Source: Theocolax elegans
Lineage: Eukaryota; Arthropoda; Insecta; Hymenoptera; Cerocephalidae
Direction: 5' to 3'
Assembly: GCA_026168455.1 (NCBI GenBank)
Contig: CM047425.1
Span: 39,386,118-39,450,117, forward strand
DNA: 64,000 nt
The notes beneath the pieces were generated by a model. The model made no database searches and had not been told where the DNA came from. It was given only the letters and a program-made list of their open reading frames with translations. Position 1 is the stretch's first letter, and every line of letters begins with the position of its first letter. The translations under genes were made by a program, and so were the position numbers. Below are positions 58,217-64,000 of this stretch, piece by piece.

Positions 58217-59133
58217 GCACCATCTCTGAGATAAGACGTTTATTGTAATTACCTTCCCTATCAACAATCTTTACGCCATCCCAATAAAAATCATATTTGA
58301 AAACCTATGGGTTCTCCTATTTGGATGATTTGAAAAATGGTTGTTCAAATAAATTATCAACTTTACATAATTGCAAGCCATTATTCGCAATGAAACATAT
58401 AAACATAGTTATTAAAATTTTTAACTACTATAATGATAATTTACCGTTCACTTTTGAGCTGGAGAAAGATAAACAAATTAACTTTCTTGATATTTCCTTA
58501 ATTACAGAGAATGACCGTATTGTTACTGAATGGTATCAAAAACCTACAGTGTATGGCAGACTCATTAATTATTTTTCAAATTACCCAATCCAGCAGAAAG
58601 AGAATGTTATTTATAATTTAGTCGACCGAGCAATTTTGTTGTCCAATGTACGTTTTCATTCAAAAAACTTAAAAACAATCCAAAAATTGTTACTGAACAA
58701 TGCTTATCCGATAAAATTTATAAAACAAGGTATACGTATTCGTTTAAAAAAAATTAATTATATAAAAGTTAACAGTCAGACAAATTCAAAAATGAATCGT
58801 CTTGACTACATATCACTACCTTTTACTATTAACTTTGACAAACTATCATGTATTTAACATTCTTATAACAGTCAGGTATTACCATTGATACAAAAAAGCT
58901 TTCATTTAATAATTACTCGAGGTAAATATAAGACAAATAATTAGAACACACAATTGTAGTTCATAAGTTTAATTGTAAAAATAATCCTGCCTCGTATTTT
59001 CGTAAAACGAAACGTTCATAATCGATAGTGAACCAACATATATTTCTTTTTAAAAATTATTTTGATTGAAATGGCGTAAAGATTGTTGATAGCGAAGGTA
59101 ATTACAATAAACGTCTTATCTCGGAGATGGTGC
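58217..59133 (+). mobile_element. Penelope-like element fragment between inverted repeats
   Basis: The flanks 58217-58279 and 59071-59133 are inverted copies of the same 63 bp, with about three mismatches (ATGGCGTAAAGATTGTTGAT). The coding part between them is 58297-58857. This matches the Penelope habit of partial, inverted terminal copies. The 3' GIY-YIG endonuclease is missing. Confidence 0.8.
58285..58857 (+). pseudogene. Penelope-like reverse transcriptase, C-terminal part
   Basis: Retroelement RT of the Penelope class. The reading FTFELEKDKQINFLDISLI is the thumb-side FLD motif. TEWYQKPTVYGRLINYFSNY and NLVDRAILLSN are characteristic of the region between RT and the GIY-YIG endonuclease. 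HSKNLKTIQKLLLNNAYP completes the conserved linker. The RT catalytic palm upstream and the endonuclease downstream are both missing. The first ATG is simply the first Met in the open frame. The frame is intact for 187 codons, so this copy is fairly young or was recently truncated. Confidence 0.85.
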
Positions 59134-59924
59134 AGATAAAACTTGATAATAATAACATTAATAAGAAAGACGATATTAGATTTCTAAATAGAACGTATTT
59201 ACTAATTCTAAGAAATTTAAATGCCTAACTGACAACTGCTTAACGTTTCTTGTGTTTACTTTTTACTACTTATATATAAATATGTTATTGTATACAAATT
59301 TGCTTGTGTACATTCAACTACTGGACATATCGGTTTAATCCGATTAAAGATATTTTAATTTCCGTTGACTTGTTTATTGCAGTGTTTTTAGTGTGCGATT
59401 CTTAATTTTCTGTAATTTAAAATTGTAATTTTTTTATAAACAGTCTGAAGAGGTTGACAGGCCACACCAACTAAACATTGCTAAAAAATCTGTGTTTAAG
59501 ATTTTTTCCCTTTGCCTTCGCCAGATAGTTTAAAAAGAATTAAATTTATAACATGAAGAACGATCAACCTATCTACATTAAAAACACATGTATATTATTT
59601 AATAAATTAAAGGACTAAACCCACATTTTTATAATCATCTTTGGAAATTTTCTGTCGTGCATAATAGCAAGATATATGTATAAGTAAAAAAATTGAAAAA
59701 TAACAATTTTAGTAAAAGCATAGGTGGTTTTAAAAACCTAGTAGCAACGTCATTTTGTAGTAAATGAAAAATAAATTAAAATACTAATTAACTTTTTTCT
59801 TTTCACGTGAGAAATATAATTAATTTATTAAGTATAGTAATAGTATCACTGTAGTAAGAATTTTATATTTATTTCTGAATTATTTCAAATCATTTGTATT
59901 GATTAAATCAAGGTAAATAAAATT
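59134..59924. other. AT-rich spacer, nothing recognised
   Basis: No supported ORF or repeat. Confidence 0.5.
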
Positions 59925-60545
59925 ATACCTTTAAAAAATCCTTTAGTATTTTGTAATTTAACAAAATACCCTTCGAAAAGGGAGCCGCATTTGACTCCAT
60001 AGTTATTTTAGTAATTAGATCTTGCATTTTATCTTTCCACAATCCAGGTTTAAAAATTCTACGTTTTTTATCTATCGATCTTTTGATTTTTTTAATAAAC
60101 GGTTTAGTAAATTAATTAATATTTTTATCGGTCTTACAGTTGACATAAGTAATATTTTATTAACGGTTTAGTAACTTTCTCATGTAATAGTGCCTCGAAG
60201 TCATCTTTGTTAATAAAAATTTGGAATTGCTTCCCTCCATTTCCTGATGTGTTCAAAGAAGAATTTTTAGAGTCATCTGTTGACATTTCATTATAAAAAT
60301 CTTCATTGTCTGTCACCTGCATTTCCTCAACTTCTTGCAACCCGAGTAATGTATTATTAAGCGACCACTTATTTGTCATAATAATTGTATACACTGTACT
60401 TGGAGCTATTGTATTATCTAATTCATTAGAAATTGTCTTGAACACATTTTTTTGAGACAATGCGTGATTCTGCCACAAGCTTATTTTTATGTTTCAAAAC
60501 AACACTCACAAATAATTCTTCATCCACCAACGATGGCCGTCCGAC
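59925..60545 (-). pseudogene. unrecognised coding relic
   Basis: From 60545 the minus strand reads RPSLVDEELFVSVVLKHKNK, frame change, VFKTISNELDNTIAPSTVYT (with the 114-codon ORF 60478-60134, acidic middle). Near 60090 it reads RRIFKPGLWKDKMQDLITKI, then SNAAPFSKGILLNYKILKDF, ending at a donor-like AAAG|GTATAA. Several frames, yet consistent protein-like composition. I do not know the family. A decayed transposon protein is more likely than a host gene. Confidence 0.4.
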
Positions 60546-60839
60546 TGAGTGAAACATCATTAATTAATAAGAGTAAAGGATAATCATCTCAAAAATTAAA
60601 ATATTAAAATTAATTAGGTAAATATCAAACGATTAATATATGAAAAGGTCGACAACATGAAGAAACACCCGTACGCTTATACTATTACAACAAGAATAAC
60701 AAACAAACTAATACTGGAGGTTAACAAAACAAATCACTGCGTGCGTCGCGGCGCTGTTTTAAATATGTGGAAATTGTATTAGCTAATATAGACATATCAA
60801 ATAAATTCATATATAAGAGAACGATATAGTTTAGCAGTA

Positions 60840-60900
60840 GAGTATCCGACAACCATGCGCTACGACAGGGTTCGATCCCAACATAGGGTTGAAATTTTTT
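60840..60900 (+). repeat. tRNA-like (Pol III box) sequence
   Basis: TTTAGCAGTAGAGTATCC resembles an A box, and GGGTTCGATCCC is a B-box/T-arm, about 40 bp apart. A full cloverleaf cannot be drawn, so this is a degraded tRNA or SINE head. Confidence 0.4.
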
Positions 60901-62880
60901 TATTTGACATTTAATGTTTAAATAATTAATTTAAACGTTAAAATATCAAAAATTGTAATATTTATAATTTTATTATTTTTTTAATATAATTGTGGCGGCT
61001 CGCCACATACGCTCGTGCTAATTAAAATTATTTTCTATGTTTTACTTTATTAAAATAAATTATTGTAAATCTAAAAAGAATGTTTAAACACAACACAAAC
61101 ATTTACACCTACATACCTCTCTGACAAACTCCAGTAAAACATAAAACCATCCTAATCCCGTTCCTACGTTTCCTCACACGCACTTATTCAGTACCGCTAT
61201 TTCCCAGATATTTTCTCCTGCACGAGACATCGGTCCCTCAAAAGCGCGCATGAAAAAGGGTCTTGCCGGTTTCAACGTACACAGGAGGTTTTATAACTCT
61301 TGCTTGCACGCACTCGTACTCCCTAACGAGTTTGACCGGACAAATCGTTTTATGGCACTGTTTTCCCAAATAGTTACTCGGGTTTTTCCCTTACCCCTTC
61401 CTATTTTGATTTTCCGATGTAACCCGAGGGACCCGAGGTTGTCAGAGAGGCAGAACCGTTTCGAAACGCACGCGACACACACCTTAAACTCGACCTTCTT
61501 TGTGAATAAATTATTTAAGTATTGCTCGATTTTCGTAGTTAAATTCATTATTTGATTTTTCTCACTACCCATCTACTCTTTAACAACAAAATATTTACCA
61601 TTTTTTGTCAAAATATCGAAGCGATACGATAAAAAATTACGAAGTTGTAATTTATTAAACAGTAGAACATTTTTAATTAACAAATAAACTTCTAATAAAT
61701 ATTTGGAGCGCTACTAAGCTGAAATATAATATTTAAATTATTATTTATTTCAATTTACAAAGAAAATTTGCATTGAACCAATTTTTAGTTAACTAATACG
61801 TTTTACAATAAGTCACAAATTTTGTAACTTACTATATACATAAATAATGTAACTTGTAAAGCTTAATACGATTTATTTTAATTAAAATACTAGCAACAAT
61901 TCCTCGGTCGAAATTACACTAAATATATACTTACTTTTTATATTTTTTTTAAATTTATAATTTACAATTTAATTGAATAAAAATGTAAAATATAATATAA
62001 TGTGTAATTAATTAACCTAGTATTCAGTTAAGTAGTATTAGTCAATTACACAAGTAATATTAGTCAATTACACAAGAGTTTATAGATACTGAACATATTT
62101 CTACATAATACTGAAACAATTAAAAAAAATTAAAAATAATCGACATGATAAAACTTACACTGGAGTAAGGAATTTTAATTTTTACTTTTAATACGTAGTA
62201 ACACATATATCATTACTTACAATATTTCCACACTATTCCTGTAAGAAGCTACATCAATCTAGTAACAAATGTGTTATTTTTCTACCAGAATAATATTTTC
62301 AACAACAAAAATTAGAATATAAAATCGTTCGTTGACCATTTTACATATATTTCATGCTTTTTCATGATGTTTCACGGAAAGGAGATGAAGAATTTAAAAT
62401 TTCATACAAAACTACTAAACTCAGCTAATGCATCGTATGTATTCAATTATTCTTTCAAACAAATAATTATACATAATAATTAAATTTATAAAAATTTTTT
62501 CAGATTAAAATACTGGCTAATAGATTTATTTTCACATTTTATTACTGTTTTTTTTCAAAAATCTTTTATAAAAAAGAATTTTAGTAATTGCAACTAAAAA
62601 ATATAAATAATATTATACAATTACAATAATAAAAAATTGAATATTAATTATAAAAGTTATTTTAATATTATATTTGGTATTACATTAAAAAAATGAAAGA
62701 AAAATAATATTTTTAATTTTTTAACCACCTTCCTCACGCATTTTACATCTTAGAAATAGGAGATGATGAAAAATGTTTGTAAAAAAAAACTATATAAATG
62801 TAATAAAAAAAAAATAAAACGCATCGTCAAATAAAATATGTATTACATTAAATTATTATTATTATATTACATATGTTATC
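60901..62880. other. AT-rich region, possible LTR-like patch at 60992-61600
   Basis: A perfect short hairpin GTGGCGGCTCGCCAC lies at 60992-61006, and moderately GC-richer sequence runs to 61560. The overlapping ORFs on both strands (61250-61572) have no motif. The remainder to 62880 is very AT-rich with no gene seen. Confidence 0.35.
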
Positions 62881-62889
62881 AAAATTTAT

Positions 62890-64000
62890 TAGAGTAATAG
62901 TACTGTTTTTGTCAATGTTCGTATTACTGTGACCACTTTTTTTACCGAAAACCCCTATAAAATATTTTTGGAATTTTTCGTCTAAAGCCCCCTCTTACCC
63001 CCTACGACTCAATCATTACATGGAGAATAAATTAAGACTGGTTGTCATATTCAATGTTGACCCTTCCTCCCACCTTCCTTCATCTTTAAAATAGGGGATA
63101 AAAAAGAGTGGTTGTCATATTGTTATTCACCTGTACCGAAACCCCTAAATTATTTTAGAATTTTTCTAATTTTATTTTCCCCCTCCCCCTGTTGCCCCTC
63201 CTCCATCTAGCAATAAATGGAGGATAAATGAAGAAGAATTATCATATCGCTATTCATCGTAACCAAAAACCTCATCTTAGTTTTTTTAGAATAAGAAATA
63301 ATGGTCGTCATATTCTAATTCACATATCGTCGGCTGAGTGGAAGAACAGTCTATCCGCTTGGAAAACGCCCTATCTCGGAACTCGCTTGGAAAACGCTCT
63401 ATTTCGCGATCCGCTTGGAAATCGCCCTATCTGGTGCCTCGGTTGAAGAACGCCCTATCTCAAATGAAATTTTTCGCCTTCAAATTTTGTAGTGGCACCA
63501 CTGCGCAACTTAAAAATTGTAAGCTTAAAAATCTTATCCGTTCTCTCATCTTTTTTTTAACCTTTATTAACTTAAAACAGTTTTTAAATTGCATACAGGT
63601 CGGCTGATATAATAAGTACTCGATACATCGCCGCTGATAGACAAATAAAGACACAGAAGTCTCCCTTTCTCTGAAGAGTCCCGATGCCGCCTAAACAATT
63701 TTTTTCCGAATTTTAAATACTTTACTAATTAATTTATTGTAATTAGAAAGACCATATTTTTAAGTTGCGCAGTGGTGCCACTCCAAAATTTGAAAGCGAA
63801 AAATTTCATTTTAGATAGGGCGTTCTTCAACCGAGGCGCGAGATAGGGCGTTTTCCAAGCGAATCGCGAGAAATGGCGATTTCCAAGCGGATCTCGAGAT
63901 AGGGCGTTTTCCAAGCTGTTTCCGAGATAGACTGTTCTTCCACTCAGCCGACGATATACCGATAACCCCTATAAAATATTTGAAGAATTTTCTAATTTTA
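62890..64000 (+). repeat. degenerate ~190-bp direct repeats
   Basis: Recurrent TACCGAAAACCCCTATAAAA...GGAATTTTTC(T) blocks followed by C-rich CCCCCTCCCCC-type stretches occur at about 62940, 63135 and 63955, with a partial copy near 63255. The fold-back element at 63328 sits between two of them. The last unit runs off the window. Confidence 0.6.
63328..63953. mobile_element. 626-bp fold-back element with internal tandem repeats
   Basis: The ends CGTCGGCTGAGTGGAAGAAC and its complement extend as inverted arms of about 190 bp. ATAT is duplicated at both borders (63324-63327 and 63954-63957). Each arm holds four or five direct repeats of about 27 bp with GCTTGGAAAACGCCCTATCT, and ends with GTGGCACCACTGCGCAACTT. 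ORFs on both strands are the arms translated, not genes. The middle (63520-63755) is AT-rich. Confidence 0.85.

Noticed and set aside
61250..61572. Overlapping 101- and 93-codon ORFs
   Set aside because: Opposite strands of the same segment, no motif, surrounded by AT-rich sequence.

Overview
This looks like AT-rich, repeat-dense, non-coding DNA from an arthropod, most likely an insect genome. The support is short consensus introns, a gypsy-like env, piggyBac, hAT, mariner, Penelope and CR1/Jockey-type relics, and tRNA-derived SINEs. I cannot name the species. I see no intact host gene and no intact transposable element: every recognisable coding region is frameshifted, truncated or carries stops. 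Nothing points to a bacterial chromosome, CRISPR array or rRNA.

Layout. (1) 365-1027 and 18423-19269 are the two halves of one hAT transposase gene. Between them, 1028-18422 is one insertion of about 17.4 kb. It is flanked by TTAA on both sides and has imperfect inverted ends. Removing it with one TTAA restores the hAT reading frame exactly. The block holds a roughly 100/200/400-bp satellite (about 1200-4853), a 1.15-kb inverted-repeat transposon, a partial tandem duplication (5577-9605), and a second satellite family (7620-17600) with 13 copies of a GC-rich hairpin. Two copies of a fold-back element interrupt the second satellite. A terminal module of nested hairpins (about 17890-18422) closes the block. 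A second copy of that module starts at its own TTAA at 33218. (2) 19843-33000 is a graveyard of DNA elements: a hAT-like fold-back with a BED-finger relic, a broken piggyBac transposase, Penelope-like inverted termini, a mariner relic, two SINE copies, several fold-back MITEs and an arthropod transposon-associated pseudogene. (3) 34760-36330 is CpG-richer with no convincing ORF. (4) 36336-40571 is a 5'-truncated CR1/Jockey-group LINE sitting in a CT microsatellite. (5) 42300-52740, minus strand, holds a broken gypsy/errantivirus-like element. Its env is separated from pol by about 6 kb, which contains a TTAA MITE and a broken JmjC-domain gene with a possible intron. (6) 52775-56580, plus strand, is a second gypsy-group element (gag, protease, start of RT), arranged head-to-head with the first. 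(7) 57800-64000 holds a two-exon coding relic, a Penelope RT fragment between inverted repeats, an unrecognised ORF relic, and a fold-back element with internal tandem repeats near the right edge.

There is no pathway or operon here. The genes are related by insertion history: elements inserted into other elements, followed by duplication and decay. The observation most worth checking is the 17.4-kb satellite-carrying block that behaves as a single TTAA-targeted insertion.
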